64,000 nt of DNA from Protopterus annectens (taxonomy: Eukaryota; Chordata; Ceratodontiformes; Protopteridae), in the NCBI RefSeq assembly GCF_019279795.1, contig NC_056725.1, positions 1,745,250,689 through 1,745,314,688 on the forward strand, in the 5' to 3' direction. The translations under genes and the position numbers were made by a program. This document shows positions 1 through 10,875 of the stretch, in pieces. Under the pieces are notes generated by a model. The model ran no database searches. It saw only the letters and a list, made by a program, of their open reading frames with translations, and was not told the origin of the DNA. How positions within the stretch are numbered: the stretch's first letter is position 1; the number at the start of each line of letters is the position of its first letter.

Positions 1-2815
1 CTTACAATTTGTACTACAAGTCTTACAGCAAAGCACAACTTCAGTGTACATTTGCATTAATAGCTACCTTTATGCATTGCTGTTATTCTGTTGGCTGATA
101 CTGCAAAACCTGTTTGGCTATTATGTTTTAGTTAATAAACTGATTTAATAACAAAGGCAAGTGTAAACATCTGTGGTTTCAGGACTTAAAGGAAATTTAT
201 TATTCATAAGTCATGAATTACTTCCAACTTGGCTGGGACTCAGTTAATTCTGATTGTATGATGGTGTTGTTAGTAACATTAACTCAGGGAAGAATTTTGC
301 TGTGTCACTGAAAGACTGTTTGGTAATGTGTCCCGAAACAACCCAGAACACGCAGGTACCTGTTAAAAATCTCTTGAGGTCTTTTTCTGGATTTTGAGCA
401 TTTTGTAATATGCTTCATTGTTCTGCATGCATTTATGGTCCAGCACATCACGATCTGTGGCACAGCCCAAACCAGTTATTTAAAACCACTGCCAGTGTAG
501 CAAAGCAGGGTATGTTTGCTGGTATACATCAAACAGTGCTTGTTCCAGTCCTTTTCACCACCTCATGTCCCAGACATGATGATGTTGCTTATAACATAAG
601 GCGAAAGCATACAGTGGTTTGTTTCAGTTATTTCTATTGCTTAACAAACAATAAATCAGTTGAAGTTTTGAATGACTCACCAGTGGAATGTTTGAATGAA
701 ATATTTGGTATAATAATTTTCATTTTATTGCTAAATAAAATTAATTTTCTGTGTACATTTTTGAGCAAAAGATCTTGAAGTTTTCCTCATCAGCAATGGA
801 GTATGGCATGTAAGTGCTACAAGAAGGAATGTAGCCTAATCCAAGTAAACAGTTATGTTGTGCAGAGCAGGTAACCTTAAACATTAAAAGCAAAAGTGAC
901 ACCTTGTAGGAAAGATTTTCAGCCAAGCATGCAATAAGTTAAACACAGCAGAAATGTCAGCATTACATCCATTGGGCAATGTAAAGATCATATACTATAT
1001 CAATGACCCCCTCAGCTTATTAAAGCCCAGCATGCAGTTCCCTCATTTCTTCAACATATAAATAACAGACTACAAATATAATTAAACTGAACACAAAAGT
1101 AAGCAAATGTTAGACTATGATATATTAAAAGAGGTTCTACAATGAAACTTCAACTTCCTGAATGCCAAAATGACACAACCCCCCCCTGAAACACAGAAGG
1201 GTGAAACAATCAACTGTATTTCTTTGTCTTTTTTTTGGGGGGGGGGCACTTTCAATGTTGCAGTAAGCCCTCATATCCCCAAATGTATAAATACCAACCC
1301 CATGGTCTTGCCAACTTGAAGAAGGAAGAAATCTCCCAAAACAAGTGAATCACTGCTGGCACACACTTAGAAAGCATGCACTGGCAATGATCTAATATGG
1401 GAATCAGTGTTCAGCGTTATGCATTTCATCTTTTGTTTCTTTGTACTAATGACACTCAAGCCATTTCACCTCAAGTAACTGTAGGGAAGCCATTAAAAGA
1501 GTACATTGGGAGAAAATTAAAATCAGCTTAAAGTTGAGAAAAACGACATCAGATATGTGCAGTTACAAGTGAATAGAGGGCATTTATCAGAAAAAGTGCA
1601 TTAGCAGACTCTTATGTGACTTTAAAGTATGCTCCTCAATCTCTCAGGATAATGAATCTGAGCAAAGCCAGAAATAATTGAGGACAAAGGCCCATAAATA
1701 GGAAAAGATTTTAAACATTCTCTTATAAACTCAGAAAGTTGCTAGAAAAACAGATGTTTGCATTAATATGTATTTTCTGAAGAATATAAAGTCTGAAAGT
1801 CAGTTGAGAATCATTATTTAGTGCCTTTAGTCCTTAATGATTTGCCAGAAAACCACAAATTTTATGTGAAACAGACTAAAAATATGAGGTAAAAATCTAG
1901 ACACTTGCTTTGTTTTAAGTCACACCTACATTTACAAAATAAAGAATCTTATTTTTCTTCAATAATCAGTGGAACAATTCAAGAAATAACAAATAACTGC
2001 AAATCCTTAGCAGCAACAACTTGATCTGACATCCTTTATGGTGCTTAATTATGTGCCCCAAAATAACGCATGATTGACAAGTTAAGTCCAGAAAAGTAGG
2101 TAATGTTTAGGTAAAAAATAATGGGCTGACCCTGAAATGTCTTCTCAGTCTGACACAGCAGAAAAAAAACCTACAGTATATCAAAAACTGACTAAATTGA
2201 AGCCTGAGAGAGTGTCAAATGTAACTGACTTTGCTCACAGCTGAAGAAATTTGAAAAAGGGTTCTTATCAACTAGGACTTATAGGTAAAGGAGGATGAAA
2301 AGCCTGTGAAAGTTTAAACTACTAGGTTAGCTAAATACTGTTGTTTAGTCCTCAAAGTGATGGAGATGAAACTCTCAATGTCAAATCTGTGATTAGTATT
2401 TTTTCAGTCACACAGAAAAAAGAAATACTTTCACTGAATGAAAAGAAAAAGCAAACTTATATGTCATGTTGGATACATGATTAGGCAGAAGAAACGCTAG
2501 AAACAGTGAACCAGAAAGCAATACGTTTAGGAATGTGCCATACAGAGCTGAATTCTTAGAAATGTTGCCACGTGCAATGAAAGAATAAAAGTAAAAAGAT
2601 CAATGCATTTCGATGGATATATTATGGAATAGTGTAAGGTGGGGGTGGGGTGGTGAGGGATTGGGGGTGTACAGGAGGAGGGGGACCCTATATGGAAGAG
2701 ACTCTTTATACCAAACTGTTAAAAAGAAGCAAGTGCTTGCAAAACCAGAAGAGCATTCTGTTTAAACTAAACTGGAAAGGAAGCAGAAACTGAATTAATG
2801 AAGTTGTGCACCAAA
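1..2815. other. AT-rich non-coding stretch
   Basis: No convincing exon or complete element is visible. Open frames here (for example 410-778 and 741-926) show no recognisable domain and no coding-like composition. Simple features are a G-run near 1239-1248, a G-rich patch at 2640-2690 and one MITE relic described separately. It could be intergenic or intronic. Confidence 0.5.
1630..1915. repeat. MITE relic, CCTCTCAAC-terminus family
   Basis: This block aligns by eye with 14885-15191 and, in reverse orientation, with copies at 52.5-53.3 kb and 56.2-56.4 kb. Shared landmarks are a segment near 1855 containing gatttgccagaaaaccac, the run aaaatatgaggtaaaaatct near 1880, and a left end near ctcaatctctcagg. 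The terminal repeats are decayed here. It is probably an old non-autonomous DNA transposon copy. Confidence 0.45.
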
Positions 2816-2817
2816 GT

Positions 2818-2940
2818 CAAAGTGTCAGTGGCACAACAGGTAGCACACTCGCCTCTGGTGTAGAAGACTGTAGGTTCTTTTCCTACACCAGGTAGACTGA
2901 TTACTGACACAGTGGTGCTGCACTGCTAAGTGTGCTGTCT
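2818..2940 (+). mobile_element. tRNA-headed SINE, truncated
   Basis: The first 75 bases resemble a tRNA-derived pol III promoter. An A-box-like stretch (gtggcacaacaggtagcac) is followed about 35 bases later by a B-box-like ggttcttttcc whose flanks (gtag/ctac) pair as a T-arm. The body then has gtggtgctgcactg and gtgctgtcttt, which is shared with 56690-56740. A CR1 fragment follows directly. A genuine tRNA gene is unlikely because the arms do not all pair and the B box is degenerate. Confidence 0.55.
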
Positions 2941-3910
2941 TTGAGTGTTATCATCAACTACCGTGCAGACACAAGCATTCTTCAACAAGGCCCATCTCTG
3001 ACTAACAAATGGCAAAAGCCATGGTCTTCAGCTCAATGCTAAGAAATGCATAATTGTACCCTTTGGGAAGTCAACCATCCCAACTAATTACCATGTTGAT
3101 AATGCATCCCTAAGAGTCAACTCAGTGGTCAGGGATCTTGGTACACACATAGACAGTAGCCTTAACTTCAACCACCATGTGGCCACAATGTTGAGAAAAT
3201 CCTTTTATGCTGAGCAATGTGTAAGTAAGAGCAGGCATCTAAGTCTTAAGAGGTCATTAACCCACTGTACTCTTCCCTTATTAGACCAGTCACAGAGTAC
3301 AATGCTCCCTTTGGTATGTACCTGACCAAGCATATGCAGCAACTAGAGCAACCTCAGAGGTTCCTTGCAAAACAAATACATGGCGTAACCAGTCTGCCTT
3401 ACGCAGAGCAGCTTAAAGCCCTTTCCCTCTACTCAGTCACCTATTGATTGCTAAGGGTTGATCTATACCTAGCTTACCACGCATCCACAAACCCCACGGA
3501 TACAAATATGATTCTCCTGCATATTCATAACTCAAACAGTAGCAGAAATACAAGGTCTAAGGACATGAACTTTGTCTGTGACTTAACATGCTGGTGAGAC
3601 AGATATGTGTCCCAGAGACTTTCCCTCCTATTAAACAGGTTTCCCATCCATGTGAAGCTGAGTTTGTCTATTATCCAGTTTGAGTGCAACCTAGACCAGT
3701 AAGTGGATGGGGAATAGGAAATTTACACCAGGTCTGGCACCCATTTCCCTTATGGACAGAGAGAGAGCTTATAAATGTCTAATTCTCAATGTCCTATTTG
3801 GACACAGGATGGTAGTATTCTTTTGGGAAAATTTGGCGAGGCTTAGAAAGGCCCTTCCCCATGTGGTTAGCCTTAGCCTAGTAACAATCTACGCATCTAT
3901 GAATCTAAGA
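2941..3910 (+). mobile_element. CR1 LINE copy 1, 5'-truncated ORF2 C-terminus
   Basis: Conceptual translation gives the end of the CR1 ORF2: LNAKKCIIVPFG near 3035, then VVRDLGTHIDSSLNFNHHVA (3125-3185), the region just after the RT palm. The conserved C-terminal block follows, ending KFTPGLAPISLMDR at 3720-3760. The 3' UTR ends near gcctagtaacaatctacgcatctatgaatc, a decayed form of the family's tatgaacc tail. Several frames are needed, so the copy is dead. It starts well inside ORF2, as expected for 5' truncation during target-primed reverse transcription. Confidence 0.8.
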
Positions 3911-5690
3911 GGCATAAAAAGGGACCTAAATAGGGGCAATAAAGAAAACCAAGAAGTAGACATGAGTGGCAAGTTATTGGATGTAATTCCTGAAACCTGT
4001 GATGAAATTAATCAGCTGCATGCAACATGGAAAACACATGACAAAGAGTGAGATAAATGTGTTTCATGGATTCTTTCTACCGCCTGGTTACATAGTTGGT
4101 TTGGCGCATCCATTCTATTGTCATTGAACAACGGCACTTGCAACTCACAAAATTCATTATAAAGTGTGTAACAGACTTGAGATGGTAATGGAAAATTTGT
4201 CTTTTCATCAGGGCATTACATTCCTTGAGCTATACTCTATGTAATACATCAGTAATTTTTCTTGTAATATTTAGAAATGGCAGACAGGTCAAATAATTGC
4301 AGTGAGAGAAACATCCTGTCCAGCTGCAGGGCTGGCTGGTAAAGTAATTTATGGATGACATGTAGTGGCTTGTGCTGAGATTCCACTGTGATTATTATGC
4401 AATAAATACATTCAAAACATGCCCAGCAAAATATGCCCATGAGAATAAATATTCCATTGTAAAACAAGATTATGAGGCAAAAAATAATGAGAACAGAGGA
4501 ATAAAACACAAACAGAGGAACCATAAAACTCGTAATTTTATAGAACAAATGTTAAAACAGGTTAGTGCTTTCACCATAGCTTCATCAGATCATATAAATT
4601 CTATCTTAAATTACTAAACATATATAGTAATTTGGTGTCTCAGAATGTGTAGTGGGTAGAGATTGCCCTAGCTTTGTTATGGACTGATATGTAGAAAGCT
4701 CATATATGAATAGAAAGAGGTCACAGAGCACCATGGAACCCCATGTGCTCACTTCAGCTCCCTTGAGGCATATCATACTGAGATTTGAAATGTATGCTTT
4801 AATAAACAAATCTTGACTAAACTGTGGCAACCAAACAACAAATTAATACCGGCAGATGTAAGAATCTTTGTTGAACAGGACTTCTCAACCAAAACCAGTC
4901 AATTGTGAGCTTCATATCTTCTGGCCATAAAACTCTGCAAGGTCCAGGGGATGTTTTATAAACTTTTGTATCTACCACCTTTAAAATGTTTTCTCATGGG
5001 TGGGCCTGAAACTTACTGAGACCCTCAAAGTGCAAGAGAGGCCATATTGAACCCGCCCCCAATCTGGCAGGATTAACATGAGAACACTCCATGATTGGCC
5101 AGTGACACCATGCCTAGGACAGACACTACCTCATCCTGCAGGACCTATAGTCCATCCTTGGTAATACAGAATCTGTTTCTATTGTTCAAGAAGCAATGAG
5201 CACGAAGGAACAAAGCTTGGCTTCTCATGGAAGCCTAGAGGGCTCCAACCTGGTTGCTTCTAAAGTAGGGACATAATTTCTTTGGACACTAAATATAACT
5301 CTGGACAACATTTAGCAATTTATTACTCAGGTAATCTACAGAAGTCAGGCAATAAACTATTAGAAATTTCAGGTCAAAATCCGCTTGAAGTAATTCAATA
5401 ACTATGTGGTAGGTATTATACACTATATGTTAAAAATAATAAATATATTCTATTTTTTGAGGTGTTTAGAACTTGACAATGGGCTACCAATTGCAGTCAG
5501 GTGGGTGTCTTGAGCTGCCCTAGCTGTGCTTTTCATTTGTGTTACACCTAAAGACGGCTATCTTGTCAGCCTAGTGAAGCATGACTCACTCCTATGAAGT
5601 TACTTTGACAGGATAAAGTTTGAGTATAGTTTGTATGATTCTGTTTGTCTGTTTATTTATTTATTTAGCAGGGAGTTTGAGCTAATTAAT
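3911..5690. other. No recognised gene or element
   Basis: AT-rich sequence with short unrelated open frames on both strands (for example 4249-4548 minus and 4372-4617 plus, which overlap antisense). A short ttatttatttattt run lies at 5650-5664. I see no splice-flanked exon and no terminal repeats. Confidence 0.4.
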
Positions 5691-5819
5691 ATTAAGAAAA
5701 TGGTAATGTGTTTAACAATTTCACAATTCTTGGTACAATTGGGAAGCCAAGCAATGAGTTAAGTGAAGTAAGCCACTCACACAACATAGATGTTTTATTT
5801 AGTAAGGTTACATGACTTG

Positions 5820-6503
5820 CCATTATAACAAATCCTGGTCTCTTCTTACATGGAATGTTAATGGCATGATTGACCCTGTGAAGCAATGAAGGATTTTTTC
5901 CTATATTTGTAAGCTATGACCAGACATAGTAGCCCTTCAGGAGACTCACCTAGATGAAGAAGAACATAAAAAAATGTAAAGAAGGGAGTACTACATAGCT
6001 GACTTCTCTTCCTACTCCAGGGCAAGAAGAAGGGAAGTAATAATCCTATTCCGCAAAGACACCATGATGGACATCACCAGGCCAAATTTCAGACCCTAAG
6101 GGCATTTTTTGAGGCAATAAAAGTTAAACAGGGCATGAAACCTTTACATTAGCTACAATATATACTTACCCCAGAGCATAGGCTCACTGAAACTAAGCAT
6201 ATTCTCAGCCACATATCTGTATCTGTGGACAGAACCACTATAATAATAGGTGATTGGAATGCTACCATCTCCCCCATAGATGTCTTGGGTGGTCACCACA
6301 GGACACATATTGCAAGTCAAGGTACACAACCTACTTAGCATCAGTGGGGTGGATCCATGTTAGGGGTACAGGTAGGGCACCACTCCATGACCCGGGATTA
6401 TTTATTACTCACGAAGATATAAGCAATAATCATGCATTGATTGAATATATGTGTCTCTATAGATATCTATAGCATCCATATTATCTATATCAATATCTAT
6501 CTG

Positions 6504-6562
<59 letters not shown>

Positions 6563-7063
6563 AAGGAGAAGAAATATTTAATCAAAGAAATTTTAACTCA
6601 CCCAGTCTCCCTAGCAGATCATGCCCCAAGGCAGGTCCTCTGGAGCTTAGAGACTAAGAAAAATCTTCCAAAACATTGGAGTTTTCTAACATGCTTACTT
6701 GAACCAAAGTCCTACATTCAGTGGTAAACTGAGGTACTGAAAATAAATTTAGCTGAAATGCAGGAGGTAACTGCTGAAGGGTTAGATGAGCTCAAAAATA
6801 AAATCAAACTAACCATACAAAAGGAACCTAAACAAACCAGGGCAAAAGCAAATAGACAGTACAGAGACTTACTGGGGGAGCTGCAAATATTACAGCTGAG
6901 TCAAGGGCACAAAAAAGAAGCTGAATCATCCAAACTCAGAGAAGTTAAAGTAGAATTGCAAACAAAGACATTAAACATATAACTTTTGCAAACACTCCAA
7001 AAGCTCTTAGAGCGCTTACACTTAGACAACAGGATGTAATAAGAATGATAACTAAACTCTGGG
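5820..7063 (+). mobile_element. L1/Tx1-type LINE relic, part 1 (endonuclease to N-terminal RT)
   Basis: Degenerate frames give TWNVNGMIDPVKQ (from about 5838) and then LQETHLDEEEH (from about 5934), the hallmark N-terminal motifs of an L1-type AP endonuclease. GDWNATISP follows near 6251, and SLADHAPRQVLWSL near 6610 fits the endonuclease C-terminal SDH motif. A (tg)n tract at about 6508-6560 has grown inside the endonuclease. Multiple stops and frameshifts show it is inactive. The element continues at 7719 beyond an inserted Penelope-like element. Confidence 0.8.
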
Positions 7064-7076
7064 AGACTTAGTATGC
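7064..7076. repeat. Target-site duplication, left copy
   Basis: The 13 bases agacttagtatgc are repeated at 7719-7731 as agacttaatatgc (one mismatch). Together they bracket the Penelope-like insertion, and the L1 relic resumes right after the second copy. Confidence 0.7.
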
Positions 7077-7718
7077 CATAATAATTAAAACACAAACTTA
7101 AGTTAAACAGTAGCTCGAAAAATAAAACAGTAAAACAAGCAAACTGAGTAACGTATAACATTTAATGCGACAAAGCTTTCAGGTCAAAAGTAACCCTTCA
7201 GCAGTCTTAACATCATTTCCTACTACAAAATATTTAAATAATTTTAATTAAATCACAGCCAATCACAACCAACAATCATTTATCTTAAAGGCATATTTAA
7301 AGTAACTCATACCTACATATTAAAACCTGCAGATGAGACATAAATACAAACATGCAACATGTTAATTCACTTATGAACAATTATATAAAAAAATCAATTA
7401 TCATCATTAATTATTATCATTGTAAACAATTCTGTCTAAATTTAAGAACAGGTTTTATGTATATTGTTTGGTTCAAACCAGGTATTTGATCTTCAGTAAG
7501 TACCAGTATCCATTTATATTGCTCCCTTTCCAATTTATCATTAACATCACCTCTCCTAATTCCTTTTCTAATATAGTCTATAACCCTAAAAGTGAAAAAA
7601 TGTGATGAGTTAGTTTCATTTACATGTTTTGGTAATACATTTAACATGATAGTATGTCTAATATCAGAATTATGTTCTATGATTCTGTCTTTAAGTCTCC
7701 TGGTTGACTTGTCAACAT
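7077..7718 (-). mobile_element. Penelope-like element (Neptune type), 5'-truncated, GIY-YIG end
   Basis: Read on the minus strand, the sequence begins YVDKSTRRLKDRIIEHN (about 7720 to 7665), which matches the GIY-YIG pattern YVGKT.R.LK.RI.EH. It continues as a 76-codon frame (7647-7417) with RRGDVNDKLEREQYKWI and IPGLNQ, corresponding to the E..WI..L....P.GLN end of Neptune-like endonucleases. A non-coding tail runs to 7077, including ctgaagggttacttttgacc, a decayed form of the tail motif near Penelope ribozymes. The RT is absent, so this is a short 5'-truncated insertion. Its ends are marked by a 13-bp target-site duplication. Confidence 0.75.
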
Positions 7719-8480
7719 AGACTTAATATGCTACCCCAGAGGTAATACAAAAAGCTCTACGGGCTTACAATGCACAACTTTATAACACCAAGATCATGAG
7801 TCCCTGATCCCTGATGAAGCAAATCATTTTCTAAATGGGATCACTTTGAACATATGGACACAGATTCAGAGTGACAGATTTATGGCCCCCATCGCAGAGG
7901 TACAAATACATGAAATTTACAAATACCAAGCCATAGGTAAACATCCTGGATCCAATGACATCCTATGGGACTTATGGAAAATATATAAAGAAGAGTTACT
8001 AGGGAAACGGATGGTCATTCTGAATGGGATACTGGAGGGAAGCTCCTCTTGGTCTTGGAAGCAGACAGTTATAGTTCCTACACTAAAAGAGGGCAAGAAT
8101 CCAGTGTTTCCCTGATCATTTTTGCCAAGAGATTAATAACATTCCCACCAGCCTTGATTCACATGACCAATGTGGCTTCATAGAAGGATGTCAAACATAT
8201 GACAACATATTATGTACTATATGTATACTGGATGACTAACAGAAACAGGGAAGCCACTCTTATTAAATTTAGATGTGGAGAAGACATTTTATAGGGTAGA
8301 GTGGTCCTTTCTCTATAGTGGCTTGAAAAGAATGGCATTCCCTGAAGCATTTATTAATCTCATGTAGAGTCTCTATGCAGGTTTGACAACAGCAGTGAAG
8401 ACTTCCACAGGATTATCCCCCACTTTTGAGATTACAAGGGGTACAGACAATGTTGCTCTATATCCCTTTACATTTTGCAC
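7719..8480 (+). mobile_element. L1/Tx1-type LINE relic, part 2 (reverse transcriptase)
   Basis: This continues the element from 5820-7063. Frames give EVIQKALRAYNAQLYNT (7740-7790), the L1 linker before the RT. RFMAPIAEVQIHEIYK (7877-7925) and GKHPGSNDILWDLWK (7938-7982) match the L1 RT N-terminal P.t..Ei..ai...gKsPG.DG pattern. LLNLDVEKTFYRVEWSFL (from about 8260) matches the LDxEKAFDrVeW motif and SPTFEITRGTDN (about 8419-8455) the RGTRQG motif. The FADD block is missing because the copy stops near 8480 against a CR1 tail. Stops and frameshifts show inactivity. Confidence 0.8.
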
Positions 8481-8592
8481 TTTATCTGGAGCCATTTTGA
8501 TCATATGATCATAGGATCATAGGAAGTTACTAGGCTATTGGTCCTGAGACCCTTACAAGCCTAGCCAAGAATTTAGCTCATGTTCCAACAAG

Positions 8593-9618
8593 TCAGCACT
8601 CGATACCCCTGTCCAGCAGGGTCACAGGTGGAATCCCAGGGGTGAATTTTCTGTTCTCCATCCAGTTATCCAGGTGGCACTTAAAAAGGGATAATGAGGC
8701 ACTTTGCTTGAAGTGGACAGGGAGTCCATTCCACAGAAAGGGGCATCTCTGGGACACAGATCTGTCCTGCCAACAAGTCCTATTGATGTCATAGACCAGG
8801 TTGAGATCATGCATGCAGGTTACTCGAGTGGAACTTGACTTGTGGATATGCAGCAGTCCCATCAAGGTGGGGTCTGAGATTGCTTTGCATGCCAGACAGA
8901 GGTAACCTCTGAGGAGTCTGTATGAGACTGAGTAGAGGGATAGGGCTTTTAGCCTATCTGTGTAGGGTAGATGTTTGATGCCCTGGATTCTCTTGGTGCG
9001 GAACCTCTGTGGTCTCTCCAGCTGTTGCATGTGCTTTGTGCAGTGCATGCCGAAAAGGGCGTTGTACTCAATAATGGGTCTTATAAGGGAAGAACACAGG
9101 GATGTTATGACCACCTTCTCCCCAGGTGAGATACCCTTCCTAATGAAGTGGACCATGTAGAAAGCCTTCCATACAACGGACGCAATATGGTGGTCAAAAG
9201 TCAGGTTGCTATCAACCTGGGTGCCCAAGTCCCTCATGACTGATTGTGTGCTTTGGACCTTGTTATCAATATGATAATTTGTGGGGATGTTACTCTCCCC
9301 AAAGGGGATGATGATGCATTTTTTGGCATTCAGTTTGAGACCATGTTTCTGGCACCAGTCATTTGTTTGGGTGAGACCCTCTTGGAGGATGTCCACATCA
9401 CTACGGGAATTGATGACAGCACCCAGCTTGCAGATATCTGCAAACTTGGTCAGCCATAGCACACTGGTTTTGGCCTGCACCTCAGAAAAGTATAACCCAA
9501 GCAACAGAGGCCCCAAGACCAATCCCAGGGGTACGCTGCTCATTGCAGGTCTACTGATTGAGGTGGCTTCCCCTATTTTGACTAGGTGGGTTCTATCAGT
9601 CAGCCAGTTTGCTAGCAT
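8593..9618 (-). pseudogene. CR1 ORF2 C-terminal segment with altered RT motifs
   Basis: A 341-codon open frame covers RT palm motif B to the C-terminal CR1 block. In this copy GVPQG reads SVPLG and the catalytic FADD box reads KFADICKLG, so the second catalytic aspartate is Ile. The polymerase would be dead even if expressed. The C-terminal block (QQLERPQRFRTKRIQGIKHL, then WNGLPVHFKQSASL) is typical of this family. Open frames on the opposite strand between 8975 and 9625 are shadows of this region. Confidence 0.8.
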
Positions 9619-9668
9619 CTGGTAACATACAGATTGATGCCTAGTTGAGAGAGTTTATCTATTATACT

Positions 9669-10214
9669 CTAGTGGGGAATAGTATCGAAGACCTTGGCCA
9701 GATCAAGGTAGGCAGTGTGCATCATCTTCCCCTTGTCCATGGCTTTGGTATTTGTCTCAAAGAAGTCAACCACGTTTAACAAGCATGACCTCCCCTTTAT
9801 GAAACCAAACTGTGTGGGATCTAGTATTTGGAGGTTACCAATGTCCTTGTTAATGAGGTCCATGATAATCTGTTCCATGTCCTTGCAGATCAGGTTAGTT
9901 AGGCTGATGGGTCTATAATTTCCTGGATTGATGGAGGCTCCACCTTTGTGCAAAGGGATGACATTGGCTGTCCTCCACTTGGTTGGGTTGAAGCCGGTAA
10001 TCAGGTTTTCATTAAACAGGATGCTTAATGGTGATGCAAGTTCCTGCCTCAGTTCATGTAGGATGAAACCTGGGGTGTTATTGGGTCCCATGGAGGATGC
10101 ATTTTTTGCCTTTGAGAGGGCAGTGATGACTTGTGTCCTAGAGATAAGGGGAGGGGGAAGGTGTTGGGGATATCCTGATTTACTGATAGGAGGACAGAGA
10201 TGTGAAGTTTTCAC
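9669..10214 (-). pseudogene. CR1 ORF2 RT fingers/palm segment
   Basis: A 181-codon frame with SKAKNASSMGPNNTPGFILH, WRTANVIPLHKGG, NPGNYRPISLTNLICK, DPTQFGFIKGRSCLLN and AYLDLAKVFDTIPH. These are RT motifs 0 to A in the expected order for the CR1 clade; the first catalytic Asp (YLDLAK) is kept. The frame is separated from the downstream palm segment at 9618 by a short frame break. Confidence 0.8.
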
Positions 10215-10875
10215 TGAATCTGTCTGCCAGCAGGTTGGCTATATCTACAGCATTTGTGTATGTGGTGTCCTTGACCACCAGTTCTGAGCAGATCTGGGTG
10301 CTTCCTCTGAGATTGCAGACATAAGTGAAGAAAGTCTTGTGATTGTCTTTAGTGGATGTGGCCAGTTTGGACTCAAAGTTTGCTTTGGAGGATTTCACTG
10401 GTGCTCTTATTTGCTTGTTCAGGCTAAGGAGAGATTGCTTCTACTTAGGCACCTGTTCCTTCTTAGCCTGGACAGCAATTTTTTTCCTTTTATTATAGAT
10501 TTTATTTATTGCAGATGTTCACCAGACAGGTTTACTCTTCCTTGAAGAGGAGGATTTTGTCCTGTCAGGTATTCCTGATTCCATGCAGCTATATAAATGC
10601 CCATATAGTACTTTGCTGTAGGTTTGGACATATGTGCCAGTTTCTATGGAAGGGGAGGGGCTGTGAAGCTGTTTATACCTTCTCTCAGGAGGTTCTAATC
10701 AACTTTAGAGAAGTTTTTTAGTTTGACCCTAGCTGGGGAGGGGGGGTGTCAGGGGAGATGGTGACTTCGAAACTAACTGCTTTGTGGTTGGATCTTACCA
10801 GGGAGGATGACACCGTAAGGATGCTAGAGTGGTTACTCATGTCATTAACATCCAGTCCAAGATATTTTCATACCT

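Larger units (their letters stand above)
8490..10875 (-). mobile_element. CR1 LINE copy 2, 3' part (ORF2 from late endonuclease to tail)
   Basis: A nearly full-length minus-strand CR1 whose other part lies at 12130-14130. The 3' end shows two gatcatag repeats (about 8502-8524), a variant of the family's 8-bp tail. From the right edge leftwards the frames give the end of the endonuclease (SSLVRSNHKAVSFEV, about 10790-10755), the linker (10398-10180), RT fingers/palm (10214-9669, with NPGNYRPISLTNLICK and AYLDLAKVFDTIPH) and RT thumb/C-terminus (9618-8593). It is divided by copy 3, inserted near 10876. Confidence 0.85.

Noticed and set aside
410-778. 122-codon open frame near the window start
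   Set aside because: No known domain; composition like the surrounding AT-rich DNA; another frame overlaps antisense.
2818-2895. Possible functional tRNA gene
   Set aside because: Degenerate B box and SINE body downstream; similar heads occur at 51.67 and 56.6 kb.
8975-10287. Plus-strand open frames of 60-120 codons
   Set aside because: Antisense shadows of the minus-strand CR1 ORF2; no domain of their own.
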